Shown here: one piece after another, positions 1 through 8,290 of the stretch | Layout of the letters: every line of letters begins with the position of its first letter | Numbering within the stretch: the first letter of the stretch is position 1 | Source of the DNA: an uncultured Phycisphaeraceae bacterium | Lineage (GTDB): Bacteria; Planctomycetota; Phycisphaerae; Phycisphaerales; UBA1924 | Direction: 5' to 3' | DNA: 64,000 nucleotides | NCBI GenBank assembly: GCA_937899905.1 | Contig: CALCCF010000089.1 | Span: 1 to 64,000 of the forward strand | Notes under the pieces: model-generated | The model's database searches: none | What the model was told of the DNA's origin: nothing | Seen by the model: the letters and a program-made list of their open reading frames with translations, nothing else | Translations under genes and position numbers: made by a program

Positions 1-1002
1 GTCGCCCTGTACGAGGCCGACCTTCAGCGAGGCGGGGCCGTCGGTGCGGCCGCCCGTCGACTGGGCGGCGTTGGCGTCAGAGTTGTTGCCGCCCGGAACG
101 CTCACCGGGTTGCCCAGGATGTCCTGACCTTGGCCGTCGATGAGGTTGTCCACGGCGCTCAGCGGTCCGCCGAGGAAGTCGCTGAAGTTCAGGCTGCCGA
201 TGATCGAGAAGTCGACGCCGAACGCGTTGTTCTCGGTCAGGGCCGCCTGCAGGATGGTCGCCTCGACGAGCACCTGGCTGGGCTTGGTGTCGATCTGCAC
301 GAGCAGGTCGCGGATGGCCTCGACGTTCTCCTCGAAGTCGACGACCACGATGAAGCTCTCGGCGGCCATGTCATCGGCGCCGACGGGCGCGTTGTCCTGG
401 ATCTGGAACGGGGCGGTCTTGCCCGGGGCCTTGATCTGCCCGTTCTCGCTGAGCAGTGCCTGGGCGAACTCGGCGGCGTCGCTCGAGTTGATGTAATCCA
501 GAGGGATCACCGCCGTCGTGCGCTGGCGGCTGCTCTCGATAAGGCGTTGGATCTCCTCGGCGGTGTACACATAGATGAAGTTGCCTTCCTCGATGTAGCC
601 GAAGCCGTTGACGTGCAGGATGGCGTCGAGCGCCTCGTAGAACGTCACGCCGTAGAGCGTTGCGGTAACGGTCGCGGCCACGTTCCGGCTGGCGACGATG
701 TTGCGCTGGCTCTGGATCGAGAGCATCTGCAGGACGTCGGCGAGTTCCTCGTCAACGACGTGCAGGTCGACGATCAGATGCTCGTCAACGGTGATCTCGC
801 CCTCGACCGGAACGTCCTTGATGTCGCCGACGGGCTTGGCGTCCGGCGAGATGAGCTCGGGTGTCTTCTCCAGCGAGAAGGCGTCGCCGGCCTGGCCGAG
901 TGCTGCGGGAGTGCCGGCCAAGGCGCCAAGCGCCGCGGCCGAGGCGGTGGTCAGCGTGACGTTGGTGGTCGACGCGTTGTGCTTGTTGCTTTGAGCCGTC
1001 AT
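1..1002 (-). CDS. Secretin of a type II secretion / type IV pilus system, N-terminal part (cut by window edge)
   Basis: The gene reads off the left window edge, and the 334 N-terminal residues are present. A signal-peptide-like start is followed by a small STN/secretin N-terminal subdomain (about 75-150, core DLHVVDEELADVLQML). A NolW-like repeat comes next (about 162-240), and the beginning of the secretin core carries PSQVLVEATILQ. Secretins form the outer-membrane ring through which pili or folded exoproteins pass. The start is the ATG at 1000-1002, preceded by a GAGGGA ribosome site. It is the last visible gene of a minus-strand run that begins with three prepilins. GspD and PilQ cannot be told apart from this part alone. 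Confidence 0.85.
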   Translation of the reverse strand, partial: MTAQSNKHNASTTNVTLTTASAAALGALAGTPAALGQAGDAFSLEKTPELISPDAKPVGDIKDVPVEGEITVDEHLIVDLHVVDEELADVLQMLSIQSQRNIVASRNVAATVTATLYGVTFYEALDAILHVNGFGYIEEGNFIYVYTAEEIQRLIESSRQRTTAVIPLDYINSSDAAEFAQALLSENGQIKAPGKTAPFQIQDNAPVGADDMAAESFIVVVDFEENVEAIRDLLVQIDTKPSQVLVEATILQAALTENNAFGVDFSIIGSLNFSDFLGGPLSAVDNLIDGQGQDILGNPVSVPGGNNSDANAAQSTGGRTDGPASLKVGLVQGD

Positions 1003-1205
1003 AGTGGGTGTTCCCTCGATCCGCGGTTCATCCGTCCATGCCATCCGGCCGCAACCCCTGCGGTGCGTCCATGGGCCAAAACATCCGTTCTTTCCTCGAC
1101 GGTCGCCAATGCCGACTTGTCGTTTCGAGCCCACAAAACAGAACAACCGGCCAGCCTGCACCAAGTGGGCAAGGCCTGCCGGTCGCACGGGTTGTGTTGT
1201 TGGGA

Positions 1206-1457
1206 TCAGCCCTCGGAGAGTGGCGTACGGCCGTCGGGGCCGAGAACGGGCTCGGTTTCAGCGTCGCGTTGCTGCTGGCCCTGCGGCTTGGGCTCGGCGT
1301 AGGCCTGGCGGGGCACGTCGGTTACCAGACGCAACCGAAGCCAGATGAGGGCGGTGAACAACAGCAGAGCCACGCAGATGGTTGTTCCCGAACGGCCGAA
1401 GACCGTTGCGAACGCGCTGCGACGGGGAGCAAACGAAGCCCTGTTGGTTGTGGTCAT
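1206..1457 (-). CDS. Small single-span membrane protein in the pilin/secretin operon
   Basis: This 83-residue protein has one membrane segment at about 26-42 and a short polar C-terminal tail rich in Gln, Glu and Pro. The start is the ATG at 1455-1457 with a GGAGG site 7-8 bases upstream. A longer reading of the same frame back to 1688 is a shadow of the upstream prepilin. I do not recognise a family. Its place between a prepilin and the secretin suggests an assembly or pilotin-like accessory part of the same machine, which is inference from position only. Confidence 0.6.
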   Translation of the reverse strand: MTTTNRASFAPRRSAFATVFGRSGTTICVALLLFTALIWLRLRLVTDVPRQAYAEPKPQGQQQRDAETEPVLGPDGRTPLSEG

Positions 1458-1545
1458 CACCGCAAGCCTCCGAAGCGGTACTTCGGGCGTTGCGACCTCA
1501 CGATTGAGTAGAAGTGCGAGGGTGCGAGAACTCGGGCGGGCGGCC

Positions 1546-2070
1546 CTACTCGCGCTCGACAACGACGCGGCCGGTGTAGGCCTCCACATCGATGCGGAAG
1601 GTCTGGCCGATCGCGTCGCGGATCCGAATGAACCCGCCGGTGCTCGGGCGTTCGCCGTCGAGGGTCTCGACAGGACCACCCAGCTCATCGAAGATCAGGA
1701 TGTTATCGCCATCAAAGTCGACCTCGATGATGGCGGCGCCAGCGGTGCGCTCCTCGTCCCAGATGACCTCGTAGCGGTTGCCGTCTCGGGTCCGATCGAA
1801 GAGCGCGTCAACGTCGGGATCGATGACCGAGCCGCGAACCTCGCACAGCACATAGCGCCCCTCGTCCTCATAGAAAATGATGGCTCGGCGGGCCTGATAC
1901 GCCACGGCATCGGACTGCGCGTACGTGATGTCCGCCACGAGCTCGCGGACGGCCGTCTGGACACGCAGGTTGCCGGCCGAACTCATCGACGGCACCACGA
2001 TCGCCGCCGCCGTTCCCAGGATGGTCACGACGACGAGGACTTCCAAGAGCGTGTACGCGCGGGCAAGCAT
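1546..2070 (-). CDS. Minor prepilin (GspH/FimT-like)
   Basis: The 174-residue protein begins with a class III prepilin leader, MLARA followed by YTLLEVLVVVTIL, with Glu at +5 of the mature protein and a hydrophobic N-terminal helix. It should be cut and methylated by prepilin peptidase and join a pseudopilus or pilus at the inner membrane. The C-terminal half is beta-rich, as in minor pseudopilins. The ATG at 2068-2070 has an AAGGAG ribosome site 5 bases upstream; upstream in-frame Met codons lack this. The residue after the cleavage point is Tyr rather than the usual Phe or Met. It lies 37 bases after the preceding prepilin. Confidence 0.8.
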   Translation of the reverse strand: MLARAYTLLEVLVVVTILGTAAAIVVPSMSSAGNLRVQTAVRELVADITYAQSDAVAYQARRAIIFYEDEGRYVLCEVRGSVIDPDVDALFDRTRDGNRYEVIWDEERTAGAAIIEVDFDGDNILIFDELGGPVETLDGERPSTGGFIRIRDAIGQTFRIDVEAYTGRVVVERE

Positions 2071-2107
2071 GGAAACTCCTTGGCGCAGTTGCGCGTGCAC
2101 CATTCCG

Positions 2108-2539
2108 TCAGGGCGTGCGTGGGAAGGGGACGTCATCGCCCGAGAATCCACCAGCCCAGAGGTTGCCGGTGTCGGGATCGAAGATCCACGCGTGATCGGT
2201 CTGATACTCGCTGTCGGGCGAGTCGCGATGGATGATCGCCAGGCGGTTCTCACCACCGACGTACGCGTTCACCGGCGCGGACATGAGGTAGTTCGTCGTG
2301 TCACCGACGATCTCGCCCCACGTGCCATCGCCCTCCTCGATCGTCGGGAACGAGTCGTTCCGCGCCCGGTAGACGACCACGTGTCGGCGAACCTTGCCCA
2401 AGTCGTAGAGCGTCGCGTTGACCTGCGACTCCTCCTGGGCGCCGACCATCTGCGGCACCACGATCGAGGCGAGGATCGCGAGGATCACCACAACGATGAG
2501 GATCTCAACGAGCGTAAACGCGGCACGTACGCGTGGCAT
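2108..2539 (-). CDS. Prepilin, GspG-like
   Basis: This 143-residue prepilin has the N-terminal signature RAAFTLVEILIVVVILAIL. The globular part ends with a segment (IFDPDTGNLWAGG) that closely matches the end of the neighbouring pilin at 2632-3084, so the two are paralogues. It should be processed by prepilin peptidase and assembled into the pseudopilus. The start at 2537-2539 has GGAGG 8 bases upstream. A strong hairpin lies between the upstream pilin gene and this one, so expression of this gene may be lower. Confidence 0.82.
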   Translation of the reverse strand: MPRVRAAFTLVEILIVVVILAILASIVVPQMVGAQEESQVNATLYDLGKVRRHVVVYRARNDSFPTIEEGDGTWGEIVGDTTNYLMSAPVNAYVGGENRLAIIHRDSPDSEYQTDHAWIFDPDTGNLWAGGFSGDDVPFPRTP

Positions 2540-2579
2540 GCCCAAACCTCCGTCGATACCCCTGCAGCCTCGCAAATGC

Positions 2580-2605
2580 CCGCCGTGGGCTCTCGCCCAC
2601 GGCGG
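2580..2605 (-). terminator. Strong intercistronic hairpin after the major pilin gene
   Basis: An 11-bp perfect inverted repeat (2580-2590 and 2595-2605, loop 2591-2594) starts 27 bases after the pilin stop codon on the minus strand. The following T tract is weak (ATTTG). Such a hairpin could end most transcripts after the abundant pilin, or protect its mRNA 3' end, while allowing some readthrough into the minor prepilin and secretin genes. Confidence 0.5.
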
Positions 2606-2631
2606 ACCTAGATCAAACCATCAACACTGGA

Positions 2632-3084
2632 TTACGGGGCGATCCAGCCACCGGCGGCCTCATCGAAGCCGTTCATCCAGATGCGGCCGGTGTCCTCGTC
2701 GTACACCCAACCATCATCGCCAGCCTCGACCGCATCGGTCGGAGCATCGGTACCAGCAGTGACGGTGCTGGTGCCGGTACGGGGGTTAACCGGAGCCACC
2801 CGCAGGTAGTCGCCGTTGACGATACTGGTCCAGCCGCCGACGGGCTCGGTGAGCCCCTCGTCGGTGAACAGATCATCGGCGGCCGGAGCGATGCCGTTGT
2901 TGCGAACGCGGTACAGCTCGATCTGGTTACGAACCGTCTGGAGCTGGCTCTCCGCGCTGCTCACCTGGGCGTCCTCACTGGCGCTTGTGAACTGCGGGAT
3001 AACGATCGCGGCCAGGATGCCGAGGATCACCACGACGATCAGAATTTCAACAAGCGTAAATGCCTTACGAACCTGTGCGCGCAT
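2632..3084 (-). CDS. Major pseudopilin / pilin, GspG-like
   Basis: The protein has 150 residues, with a short basic leader, the processing site before FTLVEILIVVVILGILAA, a long hydrophobic helix, then a small globular domain with regularly placed Asp and Gly typical of GspG-type pilins (for example WVYDEDTGRIW). It should be the main pseudopilus or pilus subunit. It is the first gene of the minus-strand operon that ends with the secretin, and it has the best ribosome site of the group (GGAGGG before the ATG at 3082-3084). A hairpin follows the gene. Confidence 0.85.
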   Translation of the reverse strand: MRAQVRKAFTLVEILIVVVILGILAAIVIPQFTSASEDAQVSSAESQLQTVRNQIELYRVRNNGIAPAADDLFTDEGLTEPVGGWTSIVNGDYLRVAPVNPRTGTSTVTAGTDAPTDAVEAGDDGWVYDEDTGRIWMNGFDEAAGGWIAP

Positions 3085-3344
3085 GATGCGTGCCCTCCTA
3101 GGTACCCGCCGCCCGAGCTCTCACCGAACCATTCGGCGTCGCGTCGTCACGCTCGCGCGGGCGAGCTCTGTCTTGGCCCGTGGTTGGCACCATGCCAATC
3201 ACGGCCATAGGGAGCATCGGATTCACGCTGCGGTGTGTCCGCCGCTTCAGCGGTCTGGCGGAAGATACAGGTCGGTTTGTGCGGCCTGGGAACGTGGGAT
3301 CACGTGACGACGGGCGTACTCGACTTATCACACCAGTCGCGCAA
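3085..3344. other. Intergenic region upstream of the pilin operon
   Basis: I see no gene here. It should hold the promoter of the minus-strand pilin operon. A small inverted repeat (GCTCGC at 3151-3156, GCGAGC at 3161-3166) is visible, but no convincing -35/-10 pair. Confidence 0.4.
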
Positions 3345-3369
3345 CAAAAACCCGGGCGTCGGCCCGGGT
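3345..3369 (-). terminator. Rho-independent terminator of the HEAT-repeat gene
   Basis: A perfect 8-bp inverted repeat, ACCCGGGC at 3350-3357 and GCCCGGGT at 3362-3369 with a 4-base loop, is followed on the minus strand by five T residues. It lies 30 bases after the stop codon of the gene at 3399-5573. Confidence 0.85.
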
Positions 3370-3398
3370 GCAGGAGTCTCTGGAGTGTTCTCGGTCCT

Positions 3399-5573
3399 TT
3401 ACGACCCGCGGGCGTCGAGGATCAAGCCGGCAAGGTCATCACTGGGCACGCCAAGCGAGCCGAGCAGGCCGGCGGCCGCGATGGCCTCGGCGTCGTTGCC
3501 GTCGCGGGCGATCTGCAGCAGGCGCTGGATCTGACGCTCGAGCAGTTGGTTGCCGTGGCGGCGGGCCGAGTTGGCCGTGTGGCCAAGCAAGGCCACACGC
3601 TGGGCCCCCTGGCCCTGGATCGCACGATCGAACACGGCCTGCTGCGCGCTGGGCGCGTCGATCCAGCTGAGCAATTCGGCGAGGCGGAGCTCGAACAGCC
3701 CCTCGTCTTCCCCGAGCGCCTGAACGAGCTGGGTGGTGGCGTCGGAGGCGATGATCACGCGGTTATCGGATACCGCAAGCTCGACCAAGGCATCGATCGC
3801 CAACGCGGCGTAGATCGTGGCCTCTTCCTCAGAGATGGGCCCACCGAGTGTGCGCTCCACGAGGTCGTCGATGGTCGCCTGCATCTGGTCGCTGCGAAGG
3901 CCCGCGGTGCGGATCGCGATCGAGCGGTCCTCGCCATAGCGGCGACGCAGCTCGATCTCATCGGCGCCTCCCGAGAGCATCAGCAGCGGCGCGGCCAGCA
4001 GGCGGCTCGTGGCACCCATCTGGGCGACCAAGCCAACCGACTGATCCAGCGGCAGGCTCGCCACCACAAGGTCGACGCTCGCAGCGGTCTCGTACTCCTC
4101 ACGCAGGGAGTCGAGCGACTCGCCGGCGGGGCTCACGCGGAATCCCATGCCCTCGAGCATGCGCTGCAGGCCGCGACCAACCTCGGGGTCGCTGGCGACC
4201 ACCAAAGCGTAGCGATCGGTGGCGCCGCGAATCGACGAGGCGAGGATCGGCGCGATCAGGTCGCTGCGGTCGAACGGCTGGTCGGGCTGCGCGCTCGCGA
4301 AGGCCAGGGCGGCCTCGTACTGCACGCGGCGGTTCGGGTAGGTCAATGACTCGACGAGCGGCTGGGCGGTGCCGGTCGAGGCAACCCAGAGGTCCTGGCC
4401 GCCGGCGGTCTGGCCGATGGCCTCGATCGCCTTGCGCGCCAACTGCGTGTTGCTCGTCGCGAGCGCCCGAGCCAGCACGTTCTGTGCTATGGTCGAGCCC
4501 GACGCGACGGCGTAGTACATCGGCTCGCGAAGGCCAAGGTCGAGGTTGGCGTCCTCGGGACGCTCGATGTCCAAGCGAAGGTACGACGCGACCCACAGAG
4601 CCGCAGCCGCGGCGTTGGGGCGGCGGACCAGCCGGAGCGAGTCCTCGCTCAGACGCATGGCCATCATCTCGTGGAACACCGGGGTCGGCACCGAATCGAA
4701 GATGAGACCACCCGCGGTCGGCTGGTAGCTCCAAACAGGTTGGTTGCCCTCGCCGGGGAAGCTCGTCACGCTGGCGACCTCGGCCGAGAAGTTCTCAGCG
4801 ATTGTCACGTACAGCTCGTGGGCGCTCGCACCGTCGGCATCCATCACGGACGACAGTGCTCGTTGGGCGGCGTCGCGCACGGGGGCGTTCATTGACGATT
4901 GCGCAACCTCGGCAAGGAACGGGGCCGACGTGTCGTAGCCAATCTGACCGAGCAGGTCGGCGATCGCGCGCTGGGTCTGCGGGGCGGCCTCACGCAGTGC
5001 GACGCTCAGGGGCATGACGGCCTGCTGGCCAAGCTGCACCAGGACGGCGCGCACTTCGCGAACGAGCGACGGGTCGGCGCCCTCGTCGATCACGCGAAGC
5101 AGCTGCGGCACGGCGTACTCGCCGGCGGCGACAAGGCGCTCCTTGGCGAGCAAGCGGCCGCGCAACGGGCCGGTGAGCATCGCGATGTTCTCGGCGATCT
5201 CCTGCGGGTCGCGCGAGCGCTGCAGCCGGCCTTCTCTGTACAACTGCTGGAGCGACGCGGCCTGGCTCTCGGCAAGGCCCGAGCGGATGGCCTCGTTCAC
5301 CGCACGATCGAAGCGGTCCTGAAGGCCCGCGCCCTCGATCAGCTCGACGAACTCGCGGGGCTCGAGGCCACGACCGACGAGCTGCGCGGCGTAATCGGCG
5401 GCGACATCATCGCGATCGATGAACACGAAGTGGATGAACTCATCCAGCAGCTGGCGATCGGTCAGCCGATCCGGGCCGTCCTGGGCCATCGCCGGTGCGG
5501 CGAGATGGGTGGAGACGGCCAGTGCGAGGCAGCCGGCGAAGGTGGGCAGGGTCGATCGCGAAAACATGGGCAC
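3399..5573 (-). CDS. Exported HEAT-repeat protein with a degenerate receiver-like module
   Basis: The protein has about 724 residues. An N-terminal signal peptide (AAPAMAQDG cleavage region) is followed by an alpha-helical region with HEAT-like repeats at about 90-260 and further helical repeats around 390-450. A segment at about 452-575 (start RYALVVASDPEVGRGL) has the spacing of a response-regulator receiver fold, but the expected phospho-Asp strand reads VDLVVASLPL. More helices follow. I chose a GTG start at 5571-5573 because GGAG lies 8 bases upstream; the next ATG (5565-5567) is 14 bases from it. A terminator follows the gene. HEAT proteins usually bind partners. The function is unknown. 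Confidence 0.75.
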   Translation of the reverse strand: MPMFSRSTLPTFAGCLALAVSTHLAAPAMAQDGPDRLTDRQLLDEFIHFVFIDRDDVAADYAAQLVGRGLEPREFVELIEGAGLQDRFDRAVNEAIRSGLAESQAASLQQLYREGRLQRSRDPQEIAENIAMLTGPLRGRLLAKERLVAAGEYAVPQLLRVIDEGADPSLVREVRAVLVQLGQQAVMPLSVALREAAPQTQRAIADLLGQIGYDTSAPFLAEVAQSSMNAPVRDAAQRALSSVMDADGASAHELYVTIAENFSAEVASVTSFPGEGNQPVWSYQPTAGGLIFDSVPTPVFHEMMAMRLSEDSLRLVRRPNAAAAALWVASYLRLDIERPEDANLDLGLREPMYYAVASGSTIAQNVLARALATSNTQLARKAIEAIGQTAGGQDLWVASTGTAQPLVESLTYPNRRVQYEAALAFASAQPDQPFDRSDLIAPILASSIRGATDRYALVVASDPEVGRGLQRMLEGMGFRVSPAGESLDSLREEYETAASVDLVVASLPLDQSVGLVAQMGATSRLLAAPLLMLSGGADEIELRRRYGEDRSIAIRTAGLRSDQMQATIDDLVERTLGGPISEEEATIYAALAIDALVELAVSDNRVIIASDATTQLVQALGEDEGLFELRLAELLSWIDAPSAQQAVFDRAIQGQGAQRVALLGHTANSARRHGNQLLERQIQRLLQIARDGNDAEAIAAAGLLGSLGVPSDDLAGLILDARGS

Positions 5574-5835
5574 GAGCTGCACTCCTCTAAAGAGATCGGT
5601 CGTCGTATGGCCGCCTGTGGGACGCCACACTCACCCCGTCAGGGACTCCAGGGTCCCAGCCGGGGGGTCGGGAGGATAGACCACCGCCGCCGACAAGGCA
5701 GCCTCCCCAGGCCGAAGGGCCCGTGGTTGGGGACGGTACGGGGCGGTGGCCAAACAGGATCCAGCGACGCTTACAGCGGTGACCAAATGCGTGTTTCTTC
5801 GGCCCATGTGAAGATTGGCTGCTCGCTGCTCAGAA

Positions 5836-7332
5836 CTAGCCGGCCTTGAGCTTCGGCACCGAACGCTCATGGGGCTCGTCGGCGGGCGGCTGGAGTCGCT
5901 CGCGTGCCGCAATGAACGCATCCTGACAGGCCTCGAACGCGTCGACCACCGCCGGGTCGAACTGGCGGCCTCGCTCCTCCACGATGATACCTGCGGCCTT
6001 CTCGTGGCTCATCGCGTCCTTGTACGCCCGCTTGCTCGTCAGGGCGTCGTACACATCGGCGAGGGCGACGATCCGAGCCGCGAGCTGGATGTCCTCACCC
6101 GCGAGGCCGGTCGGGTAGCCCGAGCCGTCCCACCGCTCGTGGTGCTCCAGCGTCACGACGATGGCCATGTCGACGAGCTCGTCGCGGCCCATCGTCCGGC
6201 GGATCGCCAACAGCGTGTCGGCGCCGATGACCGGGTGTCGTTCCATCCGCGAGCGCTCGGTGTCGGTCAGTCGCCCAGGTTTCAGGAGTACCGAATCGGA
6301 GATGCCGACCTTGCCGATGTCGTGCATCATCGAGGCGACGCGGAGGCGATTGATGTACCGCTCGTCGATATCGGGGTGCGTCTTGGCGAGCTCGAGCGCC
6401 AGAATCTCGCAATACTCAGCGATGCGTTCGAGGTGCGTGCCCGTGTCGGTGTCTCGATAGTCGGCGAGCTTGGCCAGGCCTTGGATGAGCGCATCTCTGG
6501 TGCTCATCGCTTGCTGCAAGCGGCGCTCGACCTCGTCCTCGAGCCCGGCGTTGATCGCCTCGAGCTCGCGGTCGTGCTTGCGCATGAGTGAGGCGGTCGT
6601 GATCCCAGTCGCGAGCAGCACGATGGATCCGATGCCAACCGAGATCCAGAGCATGCCGCTAGTCGCGGCTTCGCCAGCGGTGAGAAGGCCTTCTTCCGGT
6701 TGGTGTACCAGCAGGCGAGCCCCCAGCTCGGGCATCTCCTTGATCGAGATGAAGTGCGTCTGGAAGCCGTTGAAGCTGACCTTGCCGGAGGCGATTTGCT
6801 CGCCACTGACGTCACCAATCGTGCCCAGCTGCCCATCGTCGCGCCGGAGCTCCTTTTGCCCGAGGTTTACATCGAGCAGCGACTTGTCCTTCCGCATGTC
6901 GGGGTGGCAGAGCAGGTTGCCGTCTTCATCGATGAGGCATGCAAATCCGCCGGCGGGCAGGGCGAAGGACTCGATCACGGCCTGAGAGATCTGCCACGCC
7001 TCGTTGCCGTACTCGACGCTGCCACCGACCGTCTCCGCGAGCTTGGCCCCCACCGCTTGTGTGGTTGAGATGTTGCTCTGGACGATCTCGTCCGCGAACT
7101 TTTGGGCGACTTGGCTGCGGACTTCGCGAAACGTGACTGCCCAGCCGACGGCCATCAAGACCGCCTGCGCCGCGATGGTGACGAGTACGACTCGACGACG
7201 AGAACCGCTCGTCGAGCGAGCGCTCGCACCGATCACCCGATGCGGCGAATCCAACGGATCACGCGGCCCCTGTGTCGTGACGGTCGTGCTTGGCATCGGA
7301 GCAGAATCGGCCTGTTCGCAGATCGTCATCAT
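5836..7332 (-). CDS. Membrane sensor with HD-GYP phosphodiesterase domain
   Basis: The 498-residue protein has two membrane segments (about 47-67 and 226-250). These flank a periplasmic sensing region with a Cache-like stretch (LIDEDGNLLCHPD). A cytoplasmic HD-GYP domain follows. Its hallmarks are visible: HDIGK at about 337-341, HP, HHE at about 397-399, and WDGSGYP. HD-GYP enzymes of this type hydrolyse cyclic di-GMP. The start is uncertain: an upstream GTG at 7345-7347 and ATGs at 7332 and 7329 are all possible, and none has a clear ribosome site. The gene stands alone, with intergenic DNA on both sides. Confidence 0.9.
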   Translation of the reverse strand: MMTICEQADSAPMPSTTVTTQGPRDPLDSPHRVIGASARSTSGSRRRVVLVTIAAQAVLMAVGWAVTFREVRSQVAQKFADEIVQSNISTTQAVGAKLAETVGGSVEYGNEAWQISQAVIESFALPAGGFACLIDEDGNLLCHPDMRKDKSLLDVNLGQKELRRDDGQLGTIGDVSGEQIASGKVSFNGFQTHFISIKEMPELGARLLVHQPEEGLLTAGEAATSGMLWISVGIGSIVLLATGITTASLMRKHDRELEAINAGLEDEVERRLQQAMSTRDALIQGLAKLADYRDTDTGTHLERIAEYCEILALELAKTHPDIDERYINRLRVASMMHDIGKVGISDSVLLKPGRLTDTERSRMERHPVIGADTLLAIRRTMGRDELVDMAIVVTLEHHERWDGSGYPTGLAGEDIQLAARIVALADVYDALTSKRAYKDAMSHEKAAGIIVEERGRQFDPAVVDAFEACQDAFIAARERLQPPADEPHERSVPKLKAG

Positions 7333-7624
7333 GGCGCAGCAGATCACGTCGGACGATCCCGAATGCGCTTGCCGACATCCTGAATAGTTACGTGGACTTG
7401 CGGATCTCCGGGGTTCTCCTCGGAGTCGCTACCGATAGCCAACTTGGGCGTCCTAAAACGGGACGGAATGCTCGGCTATGTCCGCCTAACCCACAAAAAA
7501 CACACAACTTACGGCGTATCCATCGCGTCCTGCGTCAAGCGAACGAACGGTGCCGCCGATTTCACTGGCGTCCGCAGCAGGCCGTAGCGCTCGGAGCGCC
7601 GGGAAGGGATGTGAGGTGTGTGCC

Positions 7625-8200
7625 ATGCCGTTCGAGAAGGACGTGCTGACTACGGGAGAAGTCGCGGAGATCTGCAAGGTCGCCCCGCGCACGGTGAGCA
7701 AGTGGTTCGACTCAGGGGAACTTGAGGGTTATCGGATTCCGGGGTCCAAGGACCGCCGGATCCCGTTGCCCGCCCTGGTCAAGTTCATGAAGAAGCACCG
7801 CATGCCGCTGGACGGTCTGAAGACCACCGGCACCCGCGTGCTTCTCGTCGATAGCGACTCGGCAGTCACCGAGGGCCTGGGCAGCATCATCGCCGAGCAG
7901 ACCGAGTACGAGGTGTATACCGCCTCGACCAGCTTCCAGGCCGGAATGATGTGCGAGAAGCTCCGCCCGCATGTGCTTCTACTGGACATGCACCTCGGCG
8001 AGAACGAGACCCAGCAGGTCGTGCAGATGGTCCGCTCCAACGACGCGCTGGCCATGACCCGCATCGTCGCGCTGAGCAACCGCCTGACCGACGGCCAGGC
8101 CCAGGGCCTGAAGAGCCAGGGCTTCGACGGCTTCCTCCGCAAGCCGTTCCCGGCCCGCGAGGCGCTCCGCGTCATCGAATCGATGACCACCATGGTCTGA
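7625..8200 (+). CDS. Response regulator with N-terminal excisionase/MerR-type HTH and C-terminal receiver domain
   Basis: The protein has 191 residues. Residues 8-58 form a winged helix-turn-helix of the excisionase/MerR type (TTGEVAEICKVAPRTVSKWF, with the wing residues RIPGSKDRRIP). Residues 71-188 form a receiver domain with the acidic pair D76/D78, a phospho-acceptor D121 (VLLLDMHLG) and K173 (LRKPF). The order is the reverse of classic response regulators, in which the receiver comes first. The ATG at 7625-7627 has a GAGGTG-like ribosome site. No histidine kinase is adjacent, so it is an orphan here. A terminator hairpin follows at 8233-8258. Confidence 0.88.
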   Translation: MPFEKDVLTTGEVAEICKVAPRTVSKWFDSGELEGYRIPGSKDRRIPLPALVKFMKKHRMPLDGLKTTGTRVLLVDSDSAVTEGLGSIIAEQTEYEVYTASTSFQAGMMCEKLRPHVLLLDMHLGENETQQVVQMVRSNDALAMTRIVALSNRLTDGQAQGLKSQGFDGFLRKPFPAREALRVIESMTTMV

Positions 8201-8232
8201 TAGAACAAGCACACACCAAAGCCGAAACACAC

Positions 8233-8258
8233 AAGCCCACGCGCTCGCGCGTGGGCTT
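8233..8258 (+). terminator. Terminator hairpin after the HTH-receiver gene
   Basis: An 11-bp perfect stem (8233-8243 and 8248-8258, loop CTCG) lies 32 bases after the stop codon. The T tract is poor, so it may need help or act in both directions for the convergent gene ending at 8291. Confidence 0.65.
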
Positions 8259-8290
8259 GCTTGGTTATGGGTTGCTGGAATGCGCTGCTA

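Noticed and set aside
130-1302. 390-codon plus-strand frame over the secretin gene
   Set aside because: The minus strand encodes a clear secretin with a ribosome site; the plus frame is its shadow.
3180-4349. 389-codon plus-strand frame over the HEAT gene
   Set aside because: The minus strand has a signal peptide, repeats and a terminator; the plus frame has none.
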